Assembly (NCBI RefSeq): GCF_017115045.1 | Contig: NZ_JABXKK010000096.1 | Coordinates: 1 to 64,000, forward strand | Origin: Nostoc sp. NMS8 | Lineage (GTDB): Bacteria > Cyanobacteriota > Cyanobacteriia > Cyanobacteriales > Nostocaceae | Direction: 5' to 3' | DNA: 64,000 nt | In this document: piece after piece, positions 8,476 to 17,274 of the stretch | How the letters are laid out: every line of letters starts with the position of its first letter | Numbering within the stretch: the first letter of the stretch is position 1 | Program-made: the position numbers and the translations under genes | Notes under the pieces: model-generated | Told to the model about the DNA's origin: nothing | The model's database searches: none | Seen by the model: the letters and a program-made list of their open reading frames with translations, nothing else

Positions 8476-9489
8476 TTGGTATCTACCGTGAGAAAATTAA
8501 CAGACTCTGACAAGCAAGAAATTCTGAAGTTATATCGAGAGACTGCCGAAACAACCTCAACTTTGGCAGACCGCTACGGTGTGAGTAACTCGACAATTAG
8601 TCGCCTGCTCAAAAGTACTTTGCCAGAGGATGAGTATGAATACTTAGTCTCTTTAAAGCGGGCTGCGAGAACTCCTGAGGGAAGGGCACAGGTTAGCTAC
8701 GAGCAGTTACCACTGCTGACTGAACCTGAGCCGGAAATAGAAGTTCCACCCATTGAAAGCCCACCTTTGGAAGTGCCAAAGGTTGAGCCACTACCACGTA
8801 AGATAATTCGTGTAGAGCAGGAACTTTACTCAGAGGAAACGGCGGAGTCAATTGCCGCTAGTAGACGGGTGCGGCGACGCCCCTCGGCGGCGGAAAAACC
8901 GAAACTCCGAGTCACATCTGAGAAATTAGAAACTCCTGAGCCAAAGCCGCCGGAAATAGTCAGCATCTCCATCCCACCTCTAAAGGTTGAACATCCAGGA
9001 GCAGCCGTCATCGCGCACATGCTGGGTGAAGATTTGCTAGACGAATCAGAGGATTTGGATGATTTAGATGATGATGATTTAGAGGATGACGACTTTGAGG
9101 AAGAAGACTTTGATGATGATGACCTGGATGAAGAAAGACCTTTAGTCACAAAACGCAGACCAGGTGAAGCATCAGTTCAAGTTTTGCCTCTGTCAGTAGC
9201 AAATTTGCCGAAAACTTGCTATTTGGTAATTGACCGTTCCTCAGAATTAATTACCCGCCCTCTGAAAGACTTTGGTGATTTGGGGCAAATTCCCAGCCTG
9301 GAAACTCAGCAAAGAACTCTGCCGGTGTTTGATAACCATCGTGTCGCCAAGCGTTTTTCTACAAAGCGCGATCGCGTAATTAAAGTTCCAGATAGTAAAA
9401 TGCTCCATAAGGCTCGTACTCATCTGCAAGCTAAGGGCATCACACGACTGTTAATTGATGGTCAAGTCTATTCTTTGTCTACGGTTTAG
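8476..9489 (+). CDS. HTH protein with acidic central stretch
   Basis: A 337-residue protein. Residues 5-50 form a helix-turn-helix of the transposase/homeodomain-like type (TLADRYGVSNSTISRLLKS), suggesting DNA binding. A Pro/Glu-rich linker follows. Residues about 190-220 are an almost uninterrupted Asp/Glu run (encoded at 9040-9140). A C-terminal domain of about 100 residues ends in GITRLLIDGQVYSLSTV. Start choice is uncertain: TTG at 8476 has AAGGA only 3 bases away, and GTG at 8488 has it 15 bases away. No transposase catalytic domain is present, so this is not an insertion sequence. A nucleoid-associated or regulatory protein is inferred. Confidence 0.65.
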   Translation: MVSTVRKLTDSDKQEILKLYRETAETTSTLADRYGVSNSTISRLLKSTLPEDEYEYLVSLKRAARTPEGRAQVSYEQLPLLTEPEPEIEVPPIESPPLEVPKVEPLPRKIIRVEQELYSEETAESIAASRRVRRRPSAAEKPKLRVTSEKLETPEPKPPEIVSISIPPLKVEHPGAAVIAHMLGEDLLDESEDLDDLDDDDLEDDDFEEEDFDDDDLDEERPLVTKRRPGEASVQVLPLSVANLPKTCYLVIDRSSELITRPLKDFGDLGQIPSLETQQRTLPVFDNHRVAKRFSTKRDRVIKVPDSKMLHKARTHLQAKGITRLLIDGQVYSLSTV

Positions 9490-9538
9490 GAGTTAGGAGT
9501 TAGGAGTTTCATAATTCTTAACTTTTAACTCCTAACTC
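9490..9538. terminator. Inverted repeat between convergent genes
   Basis: GAGTTAGGAGTT (9490-9501) is perfectly complementary to AACTCCTAACTC (9527-9538). It fills the gap between two convergent genes, so it could act as a bidirectional terminator. The TAGGAGT unit is a known type of Nostoc dispersed repeat and recurs after folD. Confidence 0.55.
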
Positions 9539-10479
9539 TAAGTGTAAACAGCCCTTGCAAAACGCTCTGCTAAGTAAATAATGTCTTGTCTACGAGCAAT
9601 TTGGTTCATCCATTGTTTGGGAATATTTTCTACCCCGTAGTAAATTCCCGCTAATCCACCAGTAACAGCAGCAGTAGTATCGCTATCTCCGCCTAAGTTG
9701 ACAGCTTTCAGTACCGCTTCAGAATAAGACGAGCTATTTAATAAACACCATAAAGATGACTCCAAGGTGTCAATCACATAGCCACCAGAATTAATCTCTT
9801 CTACTGGTACTTTGGCAATCTCACCACTGAAAATTCTGCCAAAATGCGGCTTCTCTAATAAAAACTCCCGCACAGAATAAATTGTTTGGATGTCTTGTAA
9901 TCCTTGTAAATAAGCTGTTTGCGGGTCAGCCCCTTCTAAGAGCGCCACTGCAATACTAATATAAATGCCGCAGGCCATTTGCGATCGCGCATGAGCATGG
10001 GTAATTGCCGAAACATCATGCACCCGCGCCAGCAATTCGCCTAAAGTTAAGTTTCTGTGACAATAAGCCATTGGCAAGATTCTCATTAAAGAACCATTGC
10101 CATTACTATTTTCAACCTTACCGCCTGCCTGATGGGGAACAACTCCCTGTTTCAGGCGCATAATTGCTGTGTGGGTAGTTTGACCAATATCAAAGACATC
10201 GCCACGGGGAGTCCAGTAAGCCTCCTTGTACCAGCGCCAAAAGGAATTGGCTATGGCATCCAAGGAATACCCCCTACAAAGGCATTCTGCCAAGCAAAAG
10301 CTTAAGGAACTATCATCTGACCAAGTTCCTGGTGGTTGATTCCATGTGCCATAACCCAACATCGTTGTCACTGGAGATTTTACTCGTTCAGCACGGCTAG
10401 TAAACTCTACTGGCACACCCAACGCATCACCGACACATAAACCCATCAAACCAGACAATGTTTTTGCAGCGGTTAGCAT
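9538..10479 (-). CDS. ADP-ribosylglycohydrolase family protein
   Basis: A DraG/ARH-type all-helical hydrolase of 313 residues that removes ADP-ribose from proteins or small molecules using two Mg ions. Metal-binding motifs are visible: GDALGVPVEF near the N-terminus, TWSDDSSLS (Asp pair, about residues 54-55), and the C-terminal GGDSDTTAAVTGGLAG. The substrate cannot be told from sequence. In diazotrophs DraG reactivates nitrogenase reductase, but no DraT is visible here and this family is broad, so that role is not claimed. It is convergent with the HTH gene. Confidence 0.9.
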   Translation of the reverse strand: MLTAAKTLSGLMGLCVGDALGVPVEFTSRAERVKSPVTTMLGYGTWNQPPGTWSDDSSLSFCLAECLCRGYSLDAIANSFWRWYKEAYWTPRGDVFDIGQTTHTAIMRLKQGVVPHQAGGKVENSNGNGSLMRILPMAYCHRNLTLGELLARVHDVSAITHAHARSQMACGIYISIAVALLEGADPQTAYLQGLQDIQTIYSVREFLLEKPHFGRIFSGEIAKVPVEEINSGGYVIDTLESSLWCLLNSSSYSEAVLKAVNLGGDSDTTAAVTGGLAGIYYGVENIPKQWMNQIARRQDIIYLAERFARAVYT

Positions 10480-10873
10480 TATTCAATCTCCACAAAAATT
10501 GCTCAAAATTAACTTTATAGATTCCCTCTATAACTTGTTGCAACAGATGTTACAGCCTACTTTTTCATCCTCTGTGAAAAGCTCGGCACAAATTTTTTAT
10601 TAGGGTATTTTGTTTACCAGATACTTACTAAGTTTTAGTTCCAAATATTGTGCCAGTTTTCAAAGCGTCTATTTTGGGAACAAAGAACTCGGACTAAAAG
10701 ACATTGAATGTAATTATAACAGCTAGTTTATTATTTTCAGAGATAGTTAGCTTGTAAATTATAGGCATCAATAGAAACATTCATTTAACAAAACTTAGAA
10801 AAAATTCGGAACATTTTCACACGATTTTCGACTTGAAATGTACAAGTAAAAAATACAAAATTTGGACAAAATT
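10480..10873. other. AT-rich promoter region of the exported protein
   Basis: No gene is seen. The strand switch between a minus gene and a plus gene means both promoters should lie here. The sequence is very AT-rich (for example AAAAATACAAAATT just before the downstream start), without a motif I can name. Confidence 0.4.
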
Positions 10874-11413
10874 ATGAAACGCTTACTCAAGTCTTTCGTG
10901 ACAATTTCTGCATTGTCTTCCTTAATAGTTGCTCCTTTTGTTCTATCATCTGGTCAAGCTTCTGCTGAAACCAAAAAGGGTACTGATGCTAGTTATGTTG
11001 GCGCTGGTGTTGCAGCTGGCGTTACTAGTGGCGGACAAGGTATCAACGACGATGCCACATTTGGCGGTAATGTCACAGGCCGCGCAAAATTAGGAAATAC
11101 GCCGTTTTCTGCACGCGGTAATGTCCTCTGGAGCGATAAGACAAGTGCTATCATCCCAGAACTTTCTGTGGATGTGCCTATTGCTAATAAAACTAATGCC
11201 TATTTAACTGGTGGTTATTCTTTTGTAGAGAAAGATGGCTCACCAACTCCCATAGGTAATAGAGATTCAGTAGTGCTTGGTGCTGGCGTTGAATCGGAAG
11301 TTGCTAACAATTTCCTCGTCTACACTAATGCCAAAGTCGGACTTGGTGCTTACCAAAATAGCGATGCTTCTGCTGTTAGCATCAATGGTGGTATTGGCTA
11401 TCGCTTCAAATAA
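10874..11413 (+). CDS. Exported beta-rich protein, probable small outer-membrane barrel
   Basis: The ATG at 10874 begins a clear signal peptide (MKRLLKSF, a hydrophobic core, then SSGQASA with cleavage after Ala). The mature part of about 145 residues alternates polar and hydrophobic residues, is Gly-rich, and ends in GGIGYRFK, a terminal aromatic-basic ending typical of outer-membrane beta barrels. Strands such as VGAGVAAGVTSGG and NAYLTGGYSFVEKDG fit an eight-stranded porin-like domain. A TTG at 10862 would add four residues and is less likely. It is monocistronic; a terminator-like AAAGCCGGCTTTT follows near 11523. Confidence 0.7.
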   Translation: MKRLLKSFVTISALSSLIVAPFVLSSGQASAETKKGTDASYVGAGVAAGVTSGGQGINDDATFGGNVTGRAKLGNTPFSARGNVLWSDKTSAIIPELSVDVPIANKTNAYLTGGYSFVEKDGSPTPIGNRDSVVLGAGVESEVANNFLVYTNAKVGLGAYQNSDASAVSINGGIGYRFK

Positions 11414-11653
11414 AAGATTATTGAGTCCTTATTGGCTCTATACTTTACTTAAGTACTCAGGACTCAGCACACAAAACTCATTACTCCTAAAAGCTGGTTT
11501 TGTTAAGTGTTAAATCACTGATAAAGCCGGCTTTTGCCGTGGTAAAATTAAAATATTCCTCATTATTCCGGCCGGATTACCGGGGATCAAGTAGCCGAAG
11601 GGTGCTGATTCGGCGTCTACGTAATGCTTTATTGAGAATACTATACAAGTCTA

Positions 11654-13570
11654 ATGGTTAAATCTGCTCCTTCCCCCATCGCTAGCCGTAAGCCTTCCAA
11701 AGTCGAAGGAATCAAGGAAAATAGTAATTTTTTGCGTGAACCTGTAGCAACTGAGATCCTTCAAGACACTACCCATTTTACTGAAAATGCGGTACAGCTT
11801 TTGAAGTATCACGGTTCTTACCAGCAGGATAACCGCGACAACCGCACCAAGGGACAGGAAAAAGATTACCAGTTTATGCTGCGGACAAAAAATCCGGGTG
11901 GTTTAGTACCGCCGCAGCTATATCTAGCTTTAGATAAAATTGCTGATGAGTATGGCAACCACACATTACGAGCAACTACCCGTCAAGGTTTCCAACTGCA
12001 CGGAATTTTAAAGAAGAATCTTAAATCAGCAATTGCTACCATTGTCAAAAACCTGGGTTCGACTTTGGGAGCTTGCGGCGACATTAACCGCAACGTGATG
12101 GCACCACCAGCCCCCTTTAAGAATCGTCCAGAGTATCAGTATGCTTGGGAGTATGCCCAGAATATTGCTGACTTGCTGACAGCGCAGACAGGCGCTTATT
12201 ACGAAATTTGGTTAGATGGGGAAAAGGCAATTAGTGCTGAAGAAGCCCCAGAGGTGAAGGCAGCGCGACAACGCAATGGAAATGGCACAATTATCCATGA
12301 CAACGAAGAACCGATTTATGGCACGTACTATATGCCCCGCAAGTTTAAAATTTGCGTGACGGTGCCAGGGGATAATTCCGTTGATTTGTATTCCCAAGAC
12401 CTGACATTGGTAGTAATTACCAATAAGAAGAAGCAATTAGAAGGATTTAATATTTTTGCTGGTGGTGGCTTAGGCAGAACCCACGGTAAAGAAGAAACTT
12501 TTGCTAGGTTAGCAGATCCCATTGGTTATGTGGCGAAGGATGACGTTTACGACATAGTAAAAGCGATTGTTGCTACCCAGAGAGATTATGGCGATCGCAC
12601 CGATCGTCGTCATGCCAGATTAAAATATCTAATCAATGAATGGGGTGTAGATAAATTCCGCGCCCAAGTTGAAGAATATTTTGGTAAACCAGTCGAAGCC
12701 TTTAAACCACTACCAGAGTTTAAATATTACGACTTCCTCGGCTGGAATGAACAAGGTGATGGCAAGCTATTCTTAGGAATTTCCATTGAAAATGGTCGAA
12801 TCAAGGATGAAGGTTCGTTTCAACTGAAAACCGCTTTACGGGAAATTGTCGAGCAATTTAACTTACACATACGTCTGACAGCCAACCACAACCTGATTTT
12901 TTACGATATCGAACCAAATAGCAAGGAAGCTATTCAAGACATTCTCAGCCGTCACGGTGTCGTAGACGACCCCAGTAAAATCGAACCTCTAGTGCGCTAT
13001 GCAATGGCTTGTCCGGCTTTGCCCACTTGCGGCTTGGCAATCACGGAATCAGAACGAGCAATACCAGGTATTTTGGAGCGGGTTCGCGTCCTATTGGATA
13101 AAGTTGGTTTACAAAATGAACATTTTGTGGTAAGGATGACAGGATGTCCTAACGGCTGCGCTCGTCCTTACTTGGCAGAATTGGCCTTTGTTGGTAGCGC
13201 TCCAGAATCTTACCAGCTATGGTTAGGGGGTTCGCCAAATCAGACTCGACTGGCACAACCTTACACAGAAAAGCTGCACCATAATGACTTGGAAAGCTTC
13301 TTAGAGCCTATTTTTGTTTACTTTAAGAAATCTCGGAAATCGAAGGAAAAATTCGGTGATTTTTGCGATCGCGTTGGTTTTGATGCCATCCGCGAATTTG
13401 CTAGCACCTACGAACCCCAAACACCCAATGGTGCAAGCAAATCACGCCATCGGGTCAACTTGAAAGAAGAGGTTTATAGCAAGTTGAAGGAAGTTGCAGA
13501 AAGCCAAGGTAAGCCGATGACTCAGTTAGTGACTGAAGCGTTAGAGGTTTACTTCCAGAATCTTTCCTAA
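11654..13570 (+). CDS. sir: Ferredoxin-sulfite reductase with RHH-like C-terminal tail
   Basis: Reduces sulfite to sulfide with electrons from ferredoxin in assimilatory sulfur metabolism, using siroheme coupled to a 4Fe-4S cluster. The nitrite/sulfite reductase ferredoxin-like halves and two siroheme domains are present. The cluster-binding cysteines sit in CPALPTCGLAITES (about residues 453-459) and TGCPNGCARPY (about 498-502). The 638 residues exceed the catalytic core. The last ~40 residues, after SRHRVNLKEEVY, form a strand followed by two helices resembling a ribbon-helix-helix DNA-binding unit. Start ATG at 11654. Plant SiR also binds plastid DNA, but I do not claim homology of the mechanism. 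Confidence 0.95.
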   Translation: MVKSAPSPIASRKPSKVEGIKENSNFLREPVATEILQDTTHFTENAVQLLKYHGSYQQDNRDNRTKGQEKDYQFMLRTKNPGGLVPPQLYLALDKIADEYGNHTLRATTRQGFQLHGILKKNLKSAIATIVKNLGSTLGACGDINRNVMAPPAPFKNRPEYQYAWEYAQNIADLLTAQTGAYYEIWLDGEKAISAEEAPEVKAARQRNGNGTIIHDNEEPIYGTYYMPRKFKICVTVPGDNSVDLYSQDLTLVVITNKKKQLEGFNIFAGGGLGRTHGKEETFARLADPIGYVAKDDVYDIVKAIVATQRDYGDRTDRRHARLKYLINEWGVDKFRAQVEEYFGKPVEAFKPLPEFKYYDFLGWNEQGDGKLFLGISIENGRIKDEGSFQLKTALREIVEQFNLHIRLTANHNLIFYDIEPNSKEAIQDILSRHGVVDDPSKIEPLVRYAMACPALPTCGLAITESERAIPGILERVRVLLDKVGLQNEHFVVRMTGCPNGCARPYLAELAFVGSAPESYQLWLGGSPNQTRLAQPYTEKLHHNDLESFLEPIFVYFKKSRKSKEKFGDFCDRVGFDAIREFASTYEPQTPNGASKSRHRVNLKEEVYSKLKEVAESQGKPMTQLVTEALEVYFQNLS

Positions 13571-13652
13571 GCCGAATCAATAATTCAACCATGATGGACA
13601 CAGATGGACTTATCTGTGTCCATCTTTGATATTCTTGAAATTCCAAAATCCC

Positions 13653-14384
13653 ATGTCTCAACTGCAAAGAATTGCGATCGCACCCTCCCAACTCCAACAA
13701 GGGCAAATTTTGCTCACTAAAGAACAACAGCATTATTTAGGGCGTGTGTTGCGCTTGCGTGAAGGCGATCGCTTTATTGCAATGGATGGCGTGGGGAAAT
13801 GGTGGTTAGCGCAGCTTGCAGGGGAACAAGCAGAGGTTTTAGAACCGCTTTTGGTAGAAACTGAATTACCTGTAGCAATTACGCTGATGGTGGCGTTGCC
13901 CAAAGGCAATGGATTTGATGAAGTGGTGCGGTGTTGTACAGAGTTGGGAGTAACTTGTATTGCACCAGTATTGAGCGATCGCACTTTGCTTGATCCTAGT
14001 CCTCAAAAGCTCGAACGTTGGCGGCGCATCGCTGCGGAAGCGGCTGAACAATCAGAACGCTCATTCGTGCCGACAATTTTAGAGCCTGTTGCTTTTAATA
14101 CTGCTATCACTGGCAATCAGACAAGTCACCGTTACATTTGTGAGGCTCGTGGTGATTATCCTCATTTAAAACATTGCTTACAGCACAAAGGACAAATGAC
14201 CAATGACAAAGGACAAGAAACAATTGTTATTGCTACTGGCCCAGAAGGGGGATGGACAATACAAGAAATTGAGAATGCGGAGTCAGCTGGATTTAAACCT
14301 GTTTCTCTTGGTCGTCGCATCCTGAGAGCAGTTACAGCCCCAGTAGTAGCATTATCCTTGATTTCCGCAGCTTGTGAAGTATAA
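13653..14384 (+). CDS. rsmE: 16S rRNA (uracil1498-N3)-methyltransferase
   Basis: A SPOUT-class methyltransferase that modifies U1498 of 16S rRNA with S-adenosylmethionine. An N-terminal PUA-like domain (QQHYLGRVLRLREGD) precedes the knotted SAM-binding domain with IATGPEGGWT and SLGRRILRAVTAPVVAL near the C-terminus. The family usually has RxET where this has RAVT. The frame opens upstream at 13626, but the ATG at 13653 gives the conventional N-terminus MSQLQRIAI. A dispersed repeat appears to be inserted in frame just before the GPEGG motif (see 14186-14216). It follows sir by 82 bp on the same strand. Confidence 0.93.
   Translation: MSQLQRIAIAPSQLQQGQILLTKEQQHYLGRVLRLREGDRFIAMDGVGKWWLAQLAGEQAEVLEPLLVETELPVAITLMVALPKGNGFDEVVRCCTELGVTCIAPVLSDRTLLDPSPQKLERWRRIAAEAAEQSERSFVPTILEPVAFNTAITGNQTSHRYICEARGDYPHLKHCLQHKGQMTNDKGQETIVIATGPEGGWTIQEIENAESAGFKPVSLGRRILRAVTAPVVALSLISAACEV
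14186..14216 (+). repeat. Dispersed repeat inside rsmE
   Basis: CAAAGGACAAATGACCAATGACAAAGGACAA-type sequence, normally found in spacers (compare GACAAATGAC at 45651-45660 and CCAATGACCAATGACTAATG near 34313), lies within the rsmE frame. It encodes a hydrophilic segment (HKGQMTNDKGQE) before the SAM-binding loop and does not break the frame. Confidence 0.6.
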
Positions 14385-14448
14385 ATGATTTATAGCTCAC
14401 GCAAAAGTGATTTTGGGTGAGACATCACTCCAGCGTGTATTTAAAGTG

Positions 14449-15513
14449 ATGATTGAGCAAGTTGCGATCGCCTTTGAGCATAAAGACTATCAAACAGCGG
14501 CTAAATTACTCAAACAGCTGCAAAAAGAATCACCAGACAATCCTTGGGTACAATTTTATCTTGGTCGGCTGCATGAAGTATCTGGAAAGCGTCAGAATGC
14601 GGAAAAAATTTATCGGCAACTGCTGCGAGATACGACAAATACCAAAATAGTGGTGCTAGCACGTCAAGGTTTGCAACGACTACAAGAAATGGAACTAGAA
14701 GAAAGACAAAGAGCCATTTCTCAAGCAAAATCTGAACCGAATAACACCGAACTTGGCGTACTAGTTTTAGAACCACTTAGTAACGATCTGAAAACAGAAG
14801 CGTCTCGGAAATTTGCCCAGATTATGCAGCTAGACCCCTACACTGCAAGGCTATTACTACCAAGTCGTGGCTGGAGGTTGTACCGCACTGGTCAAATTGG
14901 AGAACTAAAATTTTATGGAAAACAGTTACAACAGGCTGGAATTCCTTGCTTTTGGGCAACAATAGCTCAAATTCAGCAAATTCAAGTTTATCAAGTCAAA
15001 CATTTCCAAGAATCTAGCCCACAAGCTACTATTGTTTGCCGTAATGACACAAATCAACTCGGTTCTCTCACCTTTGACTGGTCAGAAGTCACAGCCAGAG
15101 TAGTAGGACTATTACCTATTTTTGAACAAGTTGTAGATGTTGATCCCTACCGTAAACTCGAATGGAAAACTCAAACACAAGATTATGCTCAGTTTTGTGA
15201 TTTACACATACCTGGTAGACGTTGCATTCTCCGATTTTATGATAACGGTTATGAATTCCAGGAAGGTTTAGAAATCATTCCTCAAGCTAGCCAAAATACA
15301 ATCAGAATTAATTGGAATAATTTATCTAGTTGGATTAACCAGCAACTACCTCAAGTCAAAATCTGGTCAGATTTCACATCTTTTGCAGATACAACATTAG
15401 ATCAGACAGAAATGCTGAGTCATATCAAGTCTCACATTAATCTGTTTCGCCGGGAGCAGAGTAATTGGGATTCAGCTTTTCATTTATATAGTGGGCTGGT
15501 GTTTATTAAATAA
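14449..15513 (+). CDS. TPR-containing conserved cyanobacterial protein
   Basis: The N-terminal ~85 residues make two tetratricopeptide-like helical pairs (AFEHKDYQTAAKLLKQLQKESPDNPWVQFYLGRLHEVSG), implying protein-protein contacts. The remaining ~270 residues are a soluble domain of unknown function, with a central region (LPSRGWRLYRTGQIGELKFYGKQ) that recalls receptor-like cyanobacterial proteins. The frame opens with GTG at 14407, but the ATG at 14449 begins right at the first TPR helix. No signal peptide. It is followed 17 bp later by a truncated gene on the same strand. Confidence 0.65.
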   Translation: MIEQVAIAFEHKDYQTAAKLLKQLQKESPDNPWVQFYLGRLHEVSGKRQNAEKIYRQLLRDTTNTKIVVLARQGLQRLQEMELEERQRAISQAKSEPNNTELGVLVLEPLSNDLKTEASRKFAQIMQLDPYTARLLLPSRGWRLYRTGQIGELKFYGKQLQQAGIPCFWATIAQIQQIQVYQVKHFQESSPQATIVCRNDTNQLGSLTFDWSEVTARVVGLLPIFEQVVDVDPYRKLEWKTQTQDYAQFCDLHIPGRRCILRFYDNGYEFQEGLEIIPQASQNTIRINWNNLSSWINQQLPQVKIWSDFTSFADTTLDQTEMLSHIKSHINLFRREQSNWDSAFHLYSGLVFIK

Positions 15514-15530
15514 TTTGTAGTTCAATAGAA

Positions 15531-16088
15531 ATGACGCGCTTTATACATGACAAATTTGCCAAAGACTATCTGGAAGAATTACTAAAAGATTACGGAGAAG
15601 TTAAGCCATCAGAAAAAGTTTCAGGGGAGATTAAAGAAATAGATGTTTTATTCACTCCTGATAAGCAGCAAAGCTCTAATTTACAAGTGCTAGGTTTACT
15701 AGGAAGATTTGCTGAACATCCTGCGATAATTGAACCCTTCCGCAATCCAGCTTCTACTGATGAAATATGCGACTGTATTCTCAAATTATTAGAAGTAAAG
15801 GCTTTATTGCGACGAGAAGCTAAAGCAAATAAAACCAAACTTCAGGACTTAGAAATTCCCAAATTATGGGTTCTTACACCTACCATATCTGAAACTAGAT
15901 TGTCTAGCTTTGGAACTATTGAAAAAGAAAGTTGGTTATCAGGAGTACATTTTTTGCCGGAGGCTTTGCGGACAGCAATTGTGGCGATACATCAACTACC
16001 GAAAACACCACAGACGTTATGGTTGAGGCTTTTGGGAAGAGGAAGTGTGCAGTCACAGGCAATTATCGAGTTGCAAGCGTTAAGCTAA
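15531..16088 (+). pseudogene. 3'-truncated Rpn/PDDEXK-like cyanobacterial protein
   Basis: The start MTRFIHDKFAKDYLEELL and blocks EIDVLFTPDKQ, EPFRNPAST, PKLWVLTPT, GVHFLPE and TLWLRLLGRGSVQSQAI match a large cyanobacterial family that normally continues for roughly 80-140 more residues, often with a Glu-rich C-terminus. Here the frame runs into the left end of an IS630-type element and stops after 185 residues with a TAA supplied by the element. The remaining 3' part is not found on the far side of the element. Family members are suspected nucleases; this copy is probably non-functional. Family assignment is from memory. Confidence 0.7.
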
Positions 16089-17274
16089 TCGGCATTCAAG
16101 CTGCAATATAGCTGAGATTGCCTTTGTTTTTGATTTGGCGATGCCACTTAATCACTAACTCGCCTTGATTCAAAAGCTTATCTAGCAGTGATTTTAATTC
16201 ATCTACTGATTTAAATAAGCGATGAGCAATATATTCTTTACATGAGTGCCAGACTAACTCAATAATATTGTAATCAGGGCTGTAAGCGGGTAAAAACTCT
16301 AAAACAAAATTTGGGAACTCTTCAGATATTTTAGCTAGAATGTCTTTGCGTTTATGAAAACTAGCATTATCTAAAATTAAAATAATCTTCGGCCCAGATT
16401 TCGCAAAATCTTCGCCCAGGTTTCCTTTACTTATCCACTCCTGTTTAATTAATTCAAATAATAGTTGTAATTGCTCGTAAAAAATATCTGCATTACCTTT
16501 TTTCACGAAAAAGCATACCCGCTTTCGGTCTAATTCTCGGATTGCTCCCATCACATTAACTCGACCACAACGCCGTTGCCCTGGAACATTTTTACGTTTT
16601 CCTTTTTTACCGCAATTCTTGCGTCTAATTACACGTAAACTAAACCCGCTCTCGTCCCAAAACCATACCTGTAGACGCTCTGGCTGTTCTCGTGCAATCA
16701 ATAAATATTGGGTAAGTTTTTCTTTAAATTTTGCTCTATCTACTGGATTTTGTTTATCCTCTAGATCATATTTAGCCCAAATATAACTATACTTTTTTCG
16801 CTTTAATATCCTCCTCACTTGAGAGCTACTTAAATCAATACCTGTTTTCTCGGTTAAATATGTAGCTAATCTTTCTGCTGTCCATTTCCCAAATTCGTAA
16901 CCTAATGATGAGGGTTCTTGATCAACAGTTTTTAATAAAAGTTCAATATATTCAGGAGTGGCTTTTCGGCAATGTTCGTACTCTCTTTTATTATGTAAGG
17001 TTTCTAAATTATCTGGATCTCCATGCATACACCAATATGCCACTGTTCTATGCGAACAGCCTAAAAATTTTGCAATTTCGTGTTGCGGCTTCCCATCATT
17101 TTGCAGAAGAATAATTAGAATTCTTTCCCTGATATGCGGTAGGTTGCTCTCTTTTAGAGCTTCCTGTAGCTTGCTGACTTGCTCCTGTGTTAAAAAGTTC
17201 TTGGCTGGTGGCGGCATAGGTGCTTTGAAACGGCTTCATCTTCTTATTATGCAACTTAAGTGCCGATTAGCTTA
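16081..17274 (-). mobile_element. IS630-type insertion sequence
   Basis: Terminal inverted repeats are visible. The left end reads TAAGCTAATCGGCATTCAAG, and the right end, on the opposite strand, reads TAAGCTAATCGGCACTTAAG, with the similarity continuing to TGCA. TA at 16081-16082 and 17273-17274 is the expected duplicated target dinucleotide. One intact DDE transposase lies between the ends. The element cuts two unrelated genes and no target sequence joins them. Confidence 0.9.
16096..17217 (-). CDS. IS630 family transposase
   Basis: A 373-residue DDE transposase. The N-terminal half has helix-turn-helix DNA-binding units (QHEIAKFLGCSHRTVAYWC; AERLATYLTEKTGIDLSSSQ). The catalytic domain has Asp188 in WFWDESGFS, Asp283 in LILDNASFHK and Glu320 in YNIIELVWH, the DDE triad of the IS630/Tc1 superfamily. 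All three acidic residues are present and the frame is uninterrupted in a single reading frame, so the element may still be mobile. It starts at an ATG 57 bp inside the right end. Confidence 0.93.
   Translation of the reverse strand: MPPPAKNFLTQEQVSKLQEALKESNLPHIRERILIILLQNDGKPQHEIAKFLGCSHRTVAYWCMHGDPDNLETLHNKREYEHCRKATPEYIELLLKTVDQEPSSLGYEFGKWTAERLATYLTEKTGIDLSSSQVRRILKRKKYSYIWAKYDLEDKQNPVDRAKFKEKLTQYLLIAREQPERLQVWFWDESGFSLRVIRRKNCGKKGKRKNVPGQRRCGRVNVMGAIRELDRKRVCFFVKKGNADIFYEQLQLLFELIKQEWISKGNLGEDFAKSGPKIILILDNASFHKRKDILAKISEEFPNFVLEFLPAYSPDYNIIELVWHSCKEYIAHRLFKSVDELKSLLDKLLNQGELVIKWHRQIKNKGNLSYIAA

Noticed and set aside
9538..10479. DraG, the nitrogenase-reactivating glycohydrolase
   Set aside because: The family match is sound, but there is no DraT or nif gene nearby, and many relatives have other substrates.
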